Below are positions 11,592-20,428 of a stretch of DNA of 64,000 bases, one piece after another. The stretch lies in assembly GCF_022012305.1 (NCBI RefSeq), contig NZ_JAKLTM010000006.1, forward strand, positions 166,025 through 230,024, read 5' to 3'. Source of the stretch: Ramlibacter paludis. GTDB taxonomy: Bacteria > Pseudomonadota > Gammaproteobacteria > Burkholderiales > Burkholderiaceae_C. The position numbers and the translations under genes were made by a program. The notes under the pieces are model-generated. The model searched no databases and was not told where the DNA came from. It saw nothing but the letters and a program-made list of their open reading frames with translations. Position 1 is the stretch's first letter; every line of letters begins with the position of its first letter.

Positions 11592-12764
11592 TTACTTCGA
11601 CTTGCCCGGATCCTTGACGTCCTTGATCACGTCGAATTCGACGTTCCAGAGCTGGCCGTCCTTCTTCTCGACCTTGCGCAGGTAGATGTTCTGCACGATG
11701 TCGCGGGTCTGCGCGTCGATGAACACCGGGCCGCGCGGGCTTTCGAAGATCTGGCCCTTCATGGCGCCCAGCAGCGCCTCGCCGCCGCCCTTGCCGCCGG
11801 TCTTCTTCAGCGCTTCGTAGATCACGCGCATGCCGTCGTAGCCACCCACCGCCATGAAGTTGGGGCGCAGGTTCTTGTTGGCCTTCTGGAATTCGGCCAC
11901 GAACTTCTTGTTCGCCGCCGACGGGTGCGCCGTGGAGTAGTGGTGCGAGGTGACGACACCCAGGGCGACGTCGCCCATGTCGTTGAGCTGGTCGTCGTCC
12001 GTGACGTCGCCGGTGCCGATCAGCTTGATGCCGGCCTTGTCCATGCCGCGCTCGCCGAACTGCTTCATCACCGCGGCGCCCGCGCCCGAGGGCACGAACA
12101 CGAACAGCGCGTCCGGCTTGAGGTCACGCACCTTCTGCAGGAAGGGCGCGAAGTCCGGGTTGCGCAGCGGCACGCGCAGCGTCTCCGGCACCTTGCCGCC
12201 GTTGAACAGGAAGCGGTCCTTGAAGTACTTCTCGGCGTCGATGCCGGGGCCGTAGTCGCTGACCAGCGTCACCACGGACTTGATGCCGTTCTTCGGCGCC
12301 CAGTCGGCCAGGGCCACCGAGGCCTGCGGCAGCGTGAAGCTGGAACGCACGATGAAGGGCGAGGCTTCGGTGATGCTGGAAGTGGCGGCGGCCATCACGA
12401 CCAGCGGCGTCTTCGACTGCGTCGCGATGGGGGCCACGGCCAGGGCCGAGGGCGTGATGCCCATGCCGGCCAGCACGTCGACCTTCTCGTTCACCACCAG
12501 TTCCTGCGCCAGGCGGCGCGTGACGTCGGGCAGGCTGGTGTCGTCCTTGACGATCAGCTGCACCTTCTTGCCGGCGACGGTGTCGCCGTTCTGCGCCATC
12601 CACAACTTGGCGGCGGCCTCGATCTGGCGGCCGGTGGTGGCCTGCTGGCCCGTCATCGGCAGGATCAGGCCGATCTTGAAGACGTTGGCCTGCGCCAGGG
12701 CGGCGCCGCCGGTGCCGGCCAGGGCCAGCGCGATCGCGGCCTGGATCATTGTTCTCTTCTGCAT
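11592..12764 (-). CDS. LIV-type ABC transporter substrate-binding protein
   Basis: A 390-residue periplasmic binding protein of the Leu/Ile/Val (type 1) family. The signal peptide MQKRTMIQAAIALALAGTGG ends near ALAQA. The mature part begins VFKIGLILPMTGQQATTGRQ, the usual first strand and ligand loop. The start at 12764 has GGAGA upstream. It is the first gene of the minus-strand LIV operon. The family in Burkholderiales covers branched-chain amino acids and many aromatic acids, so the ligand stays open. Confidence 0.9.
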   Translation of the reverse strand: MQKRTMIQAAIALALAGTGGAALAQANVFKIGLILPMTGQQATTGRQIEAAAKLWMAQNGDTVAGKKVQLIVKDDTSLPDVTRRLAQELVVNEKVDVLAGMGITPSALAVAPIATQSKTPLVVMAAATSSITEASPFIVRSSFTLPQASVALADWAPKNGIKSVVTLVSDYGPGIDAEKYFKDRFLFNGGKVPETLRVPLRNPDFAPFLQKVRDLKPDALFVFVPSGAGAAVMKQFGERGMDKAGIKLIGTGDVTDDDQLNDMGDVALGVVTSHHYSTAHPSAANKKFVAEFQKANKNLRPNFMAVGGYDGMRVIYEALKKTGGKGGGEALLGAMKGQIFESPRGPVFIDAQTRDIVQNIYLRKVEKKDGQLWNVEFDVIKDVKDPGKSK

Positions 12765-12870
12765 GTCGGGTCTCCAGTTTGTGGGGTGGGCAGCCAGAGG
12801 CGCGCCCAGGGTGCGTCGGCGCGCATTCTCCGCCCGCCGGCTGGCAGCGAAAAGCCCACCCCGGGGTCTA

Positions 12871-12918
12871 GCAGTTATGCACCTTTGCGATAACGATTCC
12901 GCAGTTATTTCACGGAAT
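12871..12918. promoter_or_regulatory. AT-rich divergent promoter with repeated operator-like motifs
   Basis: The 222-bp gap 12765-12986 separates two divergent binding-protein genes and holds an AT-rich core. GCAGTTAT is repeated at 12871-12878 and 12901-12908, spaced exactly 30 bp. An inverted repeat ATTCCG-N11-CGGAAT spans 12896-12918. These look like binding sites of a dimeric regulator; which one is unknown. Confidence 0.45.
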
Positions 12919-12986
12919 AAAGTATCAAGCGGCCTTGTAGTTACATAAAGACACACCTAGCATGATTTTGAAACCAGGAGGGTCTC

Positions 12987-14129
12987 ATGCAAGGTCGCCA
13001 TATCCTGCGGTGCGCCGTCCGCGCCGCCTGCCTTTCCTTCAGTCTCGCCGCCGCGGTGGCCGCAGCCCAGGAAGTGGTGCTCGGCCAGGTCGGTCCGTTC
13101 ACCGTGATTCCGGTGCCGGACGCGCCGGAGCTGAACCAGGGCATCCAGGCCTTCGTCAAGCAGGCCAACAAGGCGGGCGGCATCCGCGGCAGCAAGGTCA
13201 GCTTCTTCGACCTGGACGACCGCTATTCGGCCGACGGGTTCGTCGAACAGTACGGCAAGGCGCTGGAGCGCAGGCCGGTCGCCCTGCTCGCGCCCATCGG
13301 CTCGGCCGCGCTCACGCGCATGCTGAACGACAAGCTCCTGGACAAGGGCGACATGGTGATCGTCAACGCCATTCCCGGCGCCGAGAGCCTGCGCAGCCCC
13401 GGCCACCCGCGGCTGTTCCACCTGCGCGCCGGCGACAAGCAGCAGATCGAGAAGATCGTGAACCACGCCCGGACGCTGGGCACCACGAAGATGGCCGTGC
13501 TGTACCAGGACCTGGCGATCGGCACTTCGGGCTGGGCGGTGGCCGAACAGGCGGCCAAGGACGTCGGCGGCCTGGAGCTGAAGGGCGTGAAGTCGGGGAC
13601 CGAAGCGGCGGCGCTCGCGGCGGCGGCGCAGGCGATGAAGCAGCTCGAACCGCAGTCGGTGCTGATCGTCGGCGCGCCGCGCTTCATGGCGGACGGCGTG
13701 GCCGCGCTGCGCAAGGCGGAGATGCGGCAGTCGCTGTTCGTGCTGTCGTACGTGCCGCCGGGGCTGATCGTGAAGCTGGCCGGCGCCGAAGGCGCGCGCG
13801 GCGTGGGCATCGCCCAGACCTATCCCAACCCGAACGGCATCACGCTGCCGGTGCAGCGCGACTTCCAGGCGGCGATGAAGGCGGCGCATCCGAACATCAC
13901 GACCTATACGTCTTTCCAGTTGGAGGGCTACCTCACCGCCCGCACGGTCGCGGAAGCGCTCCGGCGGGCGAAGGATCCGGCGCTGACGCCGGCCAATCTC
14001 GAGAAGGCCTTGCATGCGGCGGGCGAGATGGACTTCGGCGGCTACCGCGTCGACTTCAGCAAGGGCAACGTGGGCAGCAAGTGGGTGGACATCGGCGTCA
14101 TCAATGCCGACGGCAAGCTCCGTTATTGA
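12987..14129 (+). CDS. ABC transporter substrate-binding protein, LivK-like
   Basis: A 380-residue type 1 periplasmic binding protein with signal peptide (MQGRHILRCAVRAACLSFSL, cleavage near AAAQE). The mature part begins VVLGQVGPFTVIPVPDAPEL, a variant of the usual LSLTGP loop. Strong AGGAGG lies upstream of the ATG. There is no permease next to it, so it either feeds the divergent LIV system or another transporter. Its stop overlaps the convergent vanR stop by seven bases. The ligand is unknown; aromatic acids are plausible from context. Confidence 0.85.
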   Translation: MQGRHILRCAVRAACLSFSLAAAVAAAQEVVLGQVGPFTVIPVPDAPELNQGIQAFVKQANKAGGIRGSKVSFFDLDDRYSADGFVEQYGKALERRPVALLAPIGSAALTRMLNDKLLDKGDMVIVNAIPGAESLRSPGHPRLFHLRAGDKQQIEKIVNHARTLGTTKMAVLYQDLAIGTSGWAVAEQAAKDVGGLELKGVKSGTEAAALAAAAQAMKQLEPQSVLIVGAPRFMADGVAALRKAEMRQSLFVLSYVPPGLIVKLAGAEGARGVGIAQTYPNPNGITLPVQRDFQAAMKAAHPNITTYTSFQLEGYLTARTVAEALRRAKDPALTPANLEKALHAAGEMDFGGYRVDFSKGNVGSKWVDIGVINADGKLRY

Positions 14130-14914
14130 CTCTTGATCAGCCTGACCCCGGGCATCTGGTGCTGGTCCGGGCTGCGCACCGCCTCGCGCAGGTTGCGCTG
14201 CGCGATGCGTGAATGCTCGCGCATGATGGCTTCGGCGCGCGAGCCTTCGCGCCGCTCGATCGCATCAAGCACCTGCCGGTGCTGGTCCTGCGCGACCACC
14301 AGCATGTCGCGCGACTTCGGCGAGTTGGCCTGCACGACGACGAAGCCGGAGGGCGACGCGAAAGGCAGGCTGACCACCCGCTCCAGCTCCCGCGCCAGCA
14401 CGCTGCTGGCGGCCATGTCGCTCAGCAGGTTGTGGAACTGCTGGTTGAGCGTCACGTAGCGCAGGAAGCCTTCGTCATCCAGGGCAGGCTGCTGCAGCAG
14501 CACGTCCACGCCATCCAGGCACTCGCGCGCCTGCGCCAGCACCTCGGGCGCGACGCCGCGCTCCGCCGCCAGGCGCGCGGCCAGGCCCTCGACCGTGCCG
14601 CGCAGCTCGATCGCATCGGAGACGTCGCGCTCGGAAAAGGTCCGCACCGCGTAGCCGCCATTGGGCAGCGCATCGAGCAGACCTTCCTGCTCCAGCCGCA
14701 TCAGCGCCGCGCGGATCGGCGTGCGCGACACGCCCAGCCGCTCGACGATCGCCAGTTCCGCGATGCGCGCGCCGGCCGGCAGTTCCCCCGCCAGGATCAT
14801 CTCGCGCAGCCGCAGTTGCGCCTTGACGGCCTGGGAGCTGCCGGCCTCGTCTGTATACAACGGGACTCCTTCCGCGCCGGCCTTGCTGGCTTGCTTCATT
14901 GGTGAGTCGGCCAT
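14123..14914 (-). CDS. vanR: GntR/FCD-family regulator, probable VanR
   Basis: A 263-residue regulator. The N-terminal winged HTH spans about residues 28-95 (LAIVERLGVSRTPIRAALMRL), followed by an all-helical FCD effector domain with the metal-binding pattern including FHNLL and DQHRQVLDAI. It is divergent from vanAB, the standard place for VanR, which represses vanillate demethylase genes until vanillate binds. TGTATACA in the shared promoter and again within its own codons near residue 20 suggests repression of both directions. Effector assignment is by context. Confidence 0.82.
   Translation of the reverse strand: MADSPMKQASKAGAEGVPLYTDEAGSSQAVKAQLRLREMILAGELPAGARIAELAIVERLGVSRTPIRAALMRLEQEGLLDALPNGGYAVRTFSERDVSDAIELRGTVEGLAARLAAERGVAPEVLAQARECLDGVDVLLQQPALDDEGFLRYVTLNQQFHNLLSDMAASSVLARELERVVSLPFASPSGFVVVQANSPKSRDMLVVAQDQHRQVLDAIERREGSRAEAIMREHSRIAQRNLREAVRSPDQHQMPGVRLIKSQ
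14852..14859. promoter_or_regulatory. TGTATACA motif inside vanR
   Basis: Perfect 8-bp palindrome identical to the one at 14940-14947, located 88 bp away within the first 21 codons of vanR. It is a possible second operator for looping or autorepression. Chance occurrence is low in this GC-rich background but not excluded. Confidence 0.4.
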
Positions 14915-14939
14915 TCACGGCCCCAAAGTTCGCGATCAT

Positions 14940-14947
14940 TGTATACA
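14940..14947. promoter_or_regulatory. Probable VanR operator in the vanR-vanA intergenic region
   Basis: TGTATACA, embedded in ATTGTATACAGCAAT, lies in the 88-bp gap between vanR and vanA. It resembles GntR/FCD operators of the ATTGTATACAAT type. A -10-like CATAAT follows at 14965-14970 for vanA, so bound repressor would block the promoter. Binding is inferred. Confidence 0.6.
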
Positions 14948-15002
14948 GCAATCGCCGTTTCCCGCATAATCCGCGCATCCCGCCACACCTCGAGACCCCG
15001 CC

Positions 15003-16049
15003 ATGTTTGCCAAGAACGCCTGGTACGTTGCCTGCACCCCCGACGAAATCGACGACAAGCCGCTGGGCCGCACGATCTGCAACGAGAAGATCGCCTTCTA
15101 CCGCGGCAGCGACGGCAAGGTGGCGGCGGTCGAGGACTTCTGCCCGCACCGCGGCGCGCAGCTCTCGCTCGGCTACGTCTGCGACAACAACCTGGTCTGC
15201 GGCTACCACGGCCTGGTGATGGGTTGCGAAGGCAAGACGGTCTCCATGCCCGGCCAGCGCGTGGGCGGCTTTCCCAAGATCAAGGCCTACCCGGTGATCG
15301 AGAAGTACGGCTTCATCTGGGTCTGGCCCGGCGATGCCGCGCAGGCTTCGCCCGACAAATTGCACCACCTGGAGTGGGCCGACAACCCCGACTGGGCCTA
15401 CGGCGGCGGCCTCTACTACATCAAGTGCGACTACCGCCTGATGGTCGACAACCTGATGGACCTGACGCACGAGACCTACGTGCACACCACCTCCATCGGC
15501 CAGAAGGAGATCGACGAAACCCCGGTCAGCACCAAGACCGAGGGCGACCACGTCATCACCAGCCGCTTCATGGACAACGTGATGCCGCCGCCCTTCTGGA
15601 AAGCCAACCTGCGCGGCAACAATCTCGCCGACGACGTGCCGGTGGACCGCTGGCAGGTCTGCCACTTCAGCCCGCCCAGCCACGTGATGATCGAAGTCGG
15701 CGTGGCCCACGCGGGCAAGGGCGGCTACCACGCCGACGCCAAGGACAAGGTGTCGAGCATCGTGGTGGACTTCCTCACGCCCGAGACCGAGACCACCATG
15801 TGGTACTTCTGGGGCATGGCGCGCAACTTCAACCCGAAGGACAAGAACCTCACCGCGCAGATCCGCGACGGTCAGGCCAAGGTCTTCGCCGAGGACACAG
15901 CCGTGCTCGAAGCCCAGCAGCGCAACCTGCTGCTGCATCCCAGCCGCAAGCTGCTGCTGCTGAACATCGATGCCGGCGGCGTGCAATCGCGCCGTATCAT
16001 CGACCGCCTCATCGCCGCCGAACAACAGCCGCAACCCGTCGCGGCCTGA
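15003..16049 (+). CDS. vanA: vanillate O-demethylase oxygenase subunit
   Basis: Rieske non-haem iron oxygenase of 348 residues. It demethylates vanillate to protocatechuate and formaldehyde. The Rieske ligands are CPHRG (near residues 47-51) and CGYHG (near 67-71). The mononuclear iron site is the D-x2-H-x4-H pattern in DLTHETYVH (about 155-163). VanB follows five bases after the stop. The product feeds the lig operon at 591-5455, so the two loci are steps of one pathway. Confidence 0.94.
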   Translation: MFAKNAWYVACTPDEIDDKPLGRTICNEKIAFYRGSDGKVAAVEDFCPHRGAQLSLGYVCDNNLVCGYHGLVMGCEGKTVSMPGQRVGGFPKIKAYPVIEKYGFIWVWPGDAAQASPDKLHHLEWADNPDWAYGGGLYYIKCDYRLMVDNLMDLTHETYVHTTSIGQKEIDETPVSTKTEGDHVITSRFMDNVMPPPFWKANLRGNNLADDVPVDRWQVCHFSPPSHVMIEVGVAHAGKGGYHADAKDKVSSIVVDFLTPETETTMWYFWGMARNFNPKDKNLTAQIRDGQAKVFAEDTAVLEAQQRNLLLHPSRKLLLLNIDAGGVQSRRIIDRLIAAEQQPQPVAA

Positions 16050-16054
16050 CCACC

Positions 16055-17005
16055 ATGATCACCGTCCAGGTCCTGCGCAAGACGCAGGAAGCCACCGGCA
16101 TCTGCAGCTACGAACTGGCCCGCGCCGACGGCGCCGCCCTGCCCGCCTTCAGCGCCGGCTCGCACATCGACGTGCAGGTCCCCGGCGGCCTCACGCGCCA
16201 GTACTCGCTGTGCAACGACGCCACCGAACAGCACCGCTACCGCATTGCCGTGCTGCGCGACCCCGCCTCGCGCGGCGGTTCGGTCGCCATGCACGACGCG
16301 CTGAAGGAAGGCGACACGCTGCAGATCAGCGAGCCGCGCAACCACTTCCCGCTGGTGCATGCGCAGAAGACGATCCTGCTGGCCGGTGGCATCGGCGTGA
16401 CGCCGCTGCTGTGCATGGCCCAGCGCCTGGCCGCCATCGGCGCCGACTTCACGCTGCACTACTGCACGCGCTCGGCCGACCGCACCGCCTTCCGCGACGA
16501 GATCGCCGCCTCGCCCTTCGCGGCCAACGTCAAGTTCCACTACGACGACGGCGACGCCGCGCAGAAGCTCGACCTGGCCCGGGAGATCGCCCAGCCGCAG
16601 GCGGGTACGCACCTGTACGTCTGCGGTCCCACCGGCTTCATCGACTGGGTCACCAAGACCGCCGCGCAACAGGGCTGGCCCTCGGAGCAGGTGCACCTGG
16701 AATACTTCGGCGCCGCGCCGCAGGACACCGCCGGCGACCAGGCTTTCGACGTCAAGATCGCCAGCAGCGGCGCCGTCTATAGAATTCCCGCAGACCAGTC
16801 CGTGGCGCACGCGTTGCAGCAACACGGGGTCGAGATCCTGATGTCCTGCGAACAGGGCGTCTGCGGCACCTGCATCACGCGGGTGCTGGAAGGGGAATGC
16901 GACCACCGCGACCTGTACTTCACCGACGACGAGAAGGCGAAGAACGACCAGTTCACGCCCTGCTGCTCGCGCGCCAGGTCGAAGCTGCTGGTGCTGGATA
17001 TTTGA
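16055..17005 (+). CDS. vanB: vanillate O-demethylase reductase subunit
   Basis: A 316-residue flavin and [2Fe-2S] reductase that passes electrons from NAD(P)H to VanA. The FMN-binding RQYSLCND motif lies near residues 49-56, the pyridine nucleotide GGIGVTPLL near 110-118 and YVCGP near 186-190. The plant-type ferredoxin cluster at the C-terminus is CEQGVCGTC plus a later CC. The start MITVQVL at 16055 follows vanA closely, indicating co-transcription. Confidence 0.94.
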   Translation: MITVQVLRKTQEATGICSYELARADGAALPAFSAGSHIDVQVPGGLTRQYSLCNDATEQHRYRIAVLRDPASRGGSVAMHDALKEGDTLQISEPRNHFPLVHAQKTILLAGGIGVTPLLCMAQRLAAIGADFTLHYCTRSADRTAFRDEIAASPFAANVKFHYDDGDAAQKLDLAREIAQPQAGTHLYVCGPTGFIDWVTKTAAQQGWPSEQVHLEYFGAAPQDTAGDQAFDVKIASSGAVYRIPADQSVAHALQQHGVEILMSCEQGVCGTCITRVLEGECDHRDLYFTDDEKAKNDQFTPCCSRARSKLLVLDI

Positions 17006-17021
17006 ACGGAGAGACCCTGAG

Positions 17022-18128
17022 ATGATGCAATTGCCCGCCCGCTACGACCACGTCGGCAGCTTCCTGCGCCCGCAGTACCTGCTGGAAGCCCGCGCCCAGA
17101 AGGCCCGCGGCGAAATCACCCCGGCGCAGCTGCGCGCGGTGGAAGACAAGGCCATCGCCGAGATCGTGAAGTTCCAGGAGTCGATCGGGCTCAAGAGCAT
17201 CACCGACGGCGAGTTCCGCCGCACCTACTTCCACATCGACTTCCTCGAGCAGCTCGGCGGCGTCAAGACCGACATCCCGGTCACGATCCGCAAGCCGGAC
17301 GGCACCGAGGAACTGGCCCCGCCGGTGATCCGCGTGATCGACAAGGTGCGCCACGCCAAGGACATCCAGAAGGCCGACTTCGAATACCTCAAGTCGCAGG
17401 TCTCCGCCGGCCACACGCCCAAGGTGACCATTCCCTCGCCCACCATGCTGCACTTCCGCGGCGGCCGCGCCGGCATCAGCAAGGAAGCCTATCCCGAGCT
17501 GGAACCGGCGTTCTACGACGACGTGGCCCAGGCCTACGGCGACGAACTGCGTTCGCTGTACGAAGCCGGCTGCCGCTACGTGCAGATGGACGACACCAAC
17601 CTCGCCTACCTGTGCGACGAGAAGATGCGCGAGGCGGCCCGCCAGCGCGGCGACGACCCCAACGAGCTGCCGCACCGCTACGCCAAATTCATCAACAAGG
17701 TGGTCGCCCAGAAGCCGCAAGGCATGCTGCTGGCCATGCACCTGTGCCGCGGCAACTTCAAGAGCACGCACGCGGCGGCCGGCAACTACGAGCCGGTGGC
17801 CGAGGCGCTGCTGAAGGAAATGGACATCGACGCGTACTTCATGGAGTACGACGACACCCGCTCGGGCGACTTCAAGCCCCTGCGCTACCTGCCCAAGGGG
17901 AAGACCGTCGTCCTGGGCCTGGTGACCACCAAGTTCGGCCAGCTGGAGGACAAGGACGAGCTCAAGCGCCGCATCGACGAAGCCGCCAAGTACGCGCCCC
18001 TGGAGCAGCTGGCCCTGTCGCCCCAGTGCGGCTTCTCCAGCACCGTGCACGGCAACAACATCGCCGTGGAAGACCAGCGCAGCAAGCTGCGGCTGGTGGT
18101 GGAGACGGCCCAGGAAGTGTGGGGTTGA
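17022..18128 (+). CDS. cobalamin-independent methionine synthase II-type methyltransferase
   Basis: A 368-residue protein resembling the C-terminal catalytic half of MetE (YxjG/YxjH type). Zinc-ligand motifs MHLCRGN (about 241-247) and SPQCGFSS (about 338-345) are present, and it starts with YDHVGSFLRP. The family transfers methyl groups to homocysteine or related thiols; the methyl donor of these short forms is often unclear. It starts 17 bp after vanB with a GGAGAG ribosome site, so it may be in the vanAB transcript. A link to C1 units released by demethylation is speculation. Confidence 0.82.
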   Translation: MMQLPARYDHVGSFLRPQYLLEARAQKARGEITPAQLRAVEDKAIAEIVKFQESIGLKSITDGEFRRTYFHIDFLEQLGGVKTDIPVTIRKPDGTEELAPPVIRVIDKVRHAKDIQKADFEYLKSQVSAGHTPKVTIPSPTMLHFRGGRAGISKEAYPELEPAFYDDVAQAYGDELRSLYEAGCRYVQMDDTNLAYLCDEKMREAARQRGDDPNELPHRYAKFINKVVAQKPQGMLLAMHLCRGNFKSTHAAAGNYEPVAEALLKEMDIDAYFMEYDDTRSGDFKPLRYLPKGKTVVLGLVTTKFGQLEDKDELKRRIDEAAKYAPLEQLALSPQCGFSSTVHGNNIAVEDQRSKLRLVVETAQEVWG

Positions 18129-18156
18129 TTTACACGCCGGGCGGTCGCCGGCGCGA

Positions 18157-18185
18157 AATCGCCCGGCCCCTTCGGCGGGGCGATT
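18157..18185. terminator. Stem-loop after the van operon
   Basis: AATCGCCC (18157-18164) pairs with GGGCGATT (18178-18185) around a GC-rich TTCG loop. No T-tract follows, so a Rho-independent terminator is doubtful. It lies between the methyltransferase stop and the next ATG at 18201. Confidence 0.35.
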
Positions 18186-18200
18186 CGTGATAATGGCTCC

Positions 18201-19250
18201 ATGCCGAGTGTTTTGATCATCGAGGACGACGACGCCCAGCGCTTCGTCGCCAGTTTCGCGCTCAAGAAAGCGGGCCACCAAGTCAACGAGGCCCACGACG
18301 GCCCGCACGGCGTGGCCGCGGCCAAGGCCGACAAGCCCGACGTCATCGTCTGCGACGTGATGATGCCGGGCATGACCGGCTACGAGGTGGTGGCCGCCCT
18401 TCGCAACGACACCGAGCTGGCCAACGTGCCGGTCATCCTGCTGACCGCCATGTCCGACCGCAAGCACATGCGCCAGGGCATGACCGCGGGCGCCGACGAC
18501 TACCTCACCAAGCCCTATCGGCCGGACGAACTCTGCGAGGCGATCAACGCCGTGCTGGCGCGCCGGCAGGTGCAGAAGGAGGCCTTCATGAGCTCGGTCT
18601 CCGGCGTCGTCGAGGACGCGCTGGAGCAGCAGAAGGAAGACCTCGGCGTCCAGTACGAGAACCGGCTGGTCAAGGAAATCAACGCCCGCTGGAGCCGCGC
18701 CAACGCCGCCGGCGACGTCTCGTACAAGGACGCCTTCGTGATGCTGGTCGACATGCTCGGCCCGCAGCCCACGCAGGGCAGCGCGCCCAGCCTGGCCGAC
18801 CTGGTCAAGCAGGTGCACCAGTCGGCCCGCGACACGCTCTACCTGTTCGGCGCCAACCACGTCATGCCTTACGGCACCAACCTGATGGCGGTGTTCGCGG
18901 CCGACGAGGCCACGCTGACCACGCCGGTGGAGACACGCGTGCTGCGCGCGGCCTCGGCCCTGCTGAAGTCGGTGCCGAAGGAGCGGGTGGCAACGCTGGC
19001 CCTGCACCGCGGCCCGGTAACGCTGGTGGCCGTGGACGACGGCCTGCATGGCGACCAGGGCCATTCCCTGGTGCCGGGCGACTCGATTGCCGCGGTTGCC
19101 AGCGTGCACAGCACGGCGGCTGCCGAAGGCTGGCGCCTGAGCGCCACGCCCGCCGTCGCGAAGATGCTCGCCACCCAGGCCGCCGCCGGCCGCAAGGCGA
19201 TGACCGCGCGCGGCGAGGAAGCCGTGGAACTGCTGCCCGGCAAGGTCTGA
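18201..19250 (+). CDS. Response regulator receiver domain protein with cyclase-like C-terminus
   Basis: A 349-residue protein. The receiver domain at about 1-120 has acidic pocket EDDD, phospho-acceptor Asp52 in VIVCDVMMPGMTG, LLTA and KPY with the conserved lysine. A coiled region follows (about 120-170). The C-terminal 160 residues (ALHRGPVTLVAVDDG, then VPGDSIAAVASVHSTAAAEG) resemble the second half of a class III nucleotide cyclase fold, but the metal and base-recognition residues are not evident. No partner histidine kinase is adjacent. Output function is unknown. Confidence 0.75.
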   Translation: MPSVLIIEDDDAQRFVASFALKKAGHQVNEAHDGPHGVAAAKADKPDVIVCDVMMPGMTGYEVVAALRNDTELANVPVILLTAMSDRKHMRQGMTAGADDYLTKPYRPDELCEAINAVLARRQVQKEAFMSSVSGVVEDALEQQKEDLGVQYENRLVKEINARWSRANAAGDVSYKDAFVMLVDMLGPQPTQGSAPSLADLVKQVHQSARDTLYLFGANHVMPYGTNLMAVFAADEATLTTPVETRVLRAASALLKSVPKERVATLALHRGPVTLVAVDDGLHGDQGHSLVPGDSIAAVASVHSTAAAEGWRLSATPAVAKMLATQAAAGRKAMTARGEEAVELLPGKV

Positions 19251-19253
19251 CCC

Positions 19254-19282
19254 GTCATTCCCGCGCAGGCGGGAACCCAGGG
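19254..19282. repeat. GTCATTCCCGCG-type palindromic element, copy 1
   Basis: The segment beginning GTCATTCCCGCG and ending CCCAGGG contains the hairpin CCCGC-GCAG-GCGGG. Related elements lie at 33039-33068 and, inverted, at 33107-33138. It is typical of dispersed intergenic palindromes in this bacterial group. Confidence 0.7.
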
Positions 19283-19346
19283 CGTCCTTGACAGCCGCGC
19301 GGCGCCGCGGCACAAGACGGTAGCTCGTGCCCTACGGAGATCCGCC

Positions 19347-20315
19347 ATGCCGACTTCCCGTCGCGCCCTCCTCGCGGCGTTCGCCGCTTCGCCGTTCGCG
19401 GCATCCGCCCAGGCCAAGCCCGGCATGCAGTCCTGGAAGCTCGCCACGTCGCGCCGCACCGGCATCCACGACCTCGCGCCCGCGCCGGACGGCGGCGTCT
19501 TCTTCACCGCCCAGGCCAGCGGCCATCTCGGCTGGTTCGAACCTTCCACCGGCCGCACCGAGCTGGTCCCCCTGGGCAGCGGCTCCGCCCCGCACGGCGT
19601 GATCCAGGGCCCGGACCACGCCGCCTGGATCACCGACGGCGGCCAGAACGCCATCGCCCGCGTGACCTGGCCGCAGCGCGCCGTCACGCTCTACAAGCTG
19701 CCCGAAGGCACGCCTTACGCCAACCTCAATACCTGCGCCTTCGATGGCGACGGCGATCTCTGGTTCACGGGCCAAGGCGGCTACCTCGGCAAGGTCGCCG
19801 TGAAGACCGGCCAGGTGACGGTGAAGCAATCGCCCCGCGGCCGTGGCCCGTACGGCATCTGTGCGACGCCGGCGGGAGAGATCTGGTGGTGTTCGCTCGC
19901 CGGTTCCTTCATCGCGCACGTGGACCGCCGCACGGGCGAATCGAAGATCGTCGAGCCGCCCACGCGCGACCAGGGCGCGCGCCGCGTCTGGAGCGACAGC
20001 CGCGGGCGGATCTGGGTGAGCGAGTGGAACAGCGGCAACCTGTCGATGCACGACCCGGCGGCCAACACCTGGAAGACCTGGAAGCTGCCGGGTGCGAACC
20101 CGAAGACTTATGCGGTCTACGTCGACGAGCGCGACATCGTGTGGACCAGCGACTGGGGCAGTAACGCCATGGTGTCCTTCGACCCCAAGACCGAGAAGTT
20201 CGAGCCGCACCCGCTGCCGCGCGAGAGCGCGAACGTGCGGCAGATCCTCGGACGCAAAGGGGAAGTGTGGGTGCCGGAGAGCGGGACGGAGTACATCACG
20301 GTCATCAGGACGTAA
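19347..20315 (+). CDS. Vgb/streptogramin-lyase-like beta-propeller, exported
   Basis: A 322-residue protein with a signal peptide (MPTSRRALLAAFAASPFAAS, cleavage near AQA). It has repeated blades containing the pattern G-x-L/I-W-x-T/S, for example GDLWFTGQGG, GEIWWCSLAG, GRIWVSEWNSG and DIVWTSDWGSN, each about 42 residues apart. This is the Vgb-like propeller family. True virginiamycin B lyase needs specific His and Glu residues that I cannot confirm, so antibiotic resistance is not claimed. GGAGA lies upstream of the chosen start. It is the last gene before the cassette array. Confidence 0.78.
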   Translation: MPTSRRALLAAFAASPFAASAQAKPGMQSWKLATSRRTGIHDLAPAPDGGVFFTAQASGHLGWFEPSTGRTELVPLGSGSAPHGVIQGPDHAAWITDGGQNAIARVTWPQRAVTLYKLPEGTPYANLNTCAFDGDGDLWFTGQGGYLGKVAVKTGQVTVKQSPRGRGPYGICATPAGEIWWCSLAGSFIAHVDRRTGESKIVEPPTRDQGARRVWSDSRGRIWVSEWNSGNLSMHDPAANTWKTWKLPGANPKTYAVYVDERDIVWTSDWGSNAMVSFDPKTEKFEPHPLPRESANVRQILGRKGEVWVPESGTEYITVIRT

Positions 20316-20428
20316 AGACTGCCTGGGCCGGCGGGGTTGTGGTCACGAGTGCGCATGAGCGAAGAGTGTCGACAAAATCGGGGCAAGCTCCGTGTCTGGG
20401 TCGAATGACCTGCCATGTCGCAGCAAGC

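Noticed and set aside
19347..20315. Virginiamycin B lyase resistance gene
   Set aside because: The beta-propeller family is broad and the catalytic residues of true Vgb could not be confirmed.
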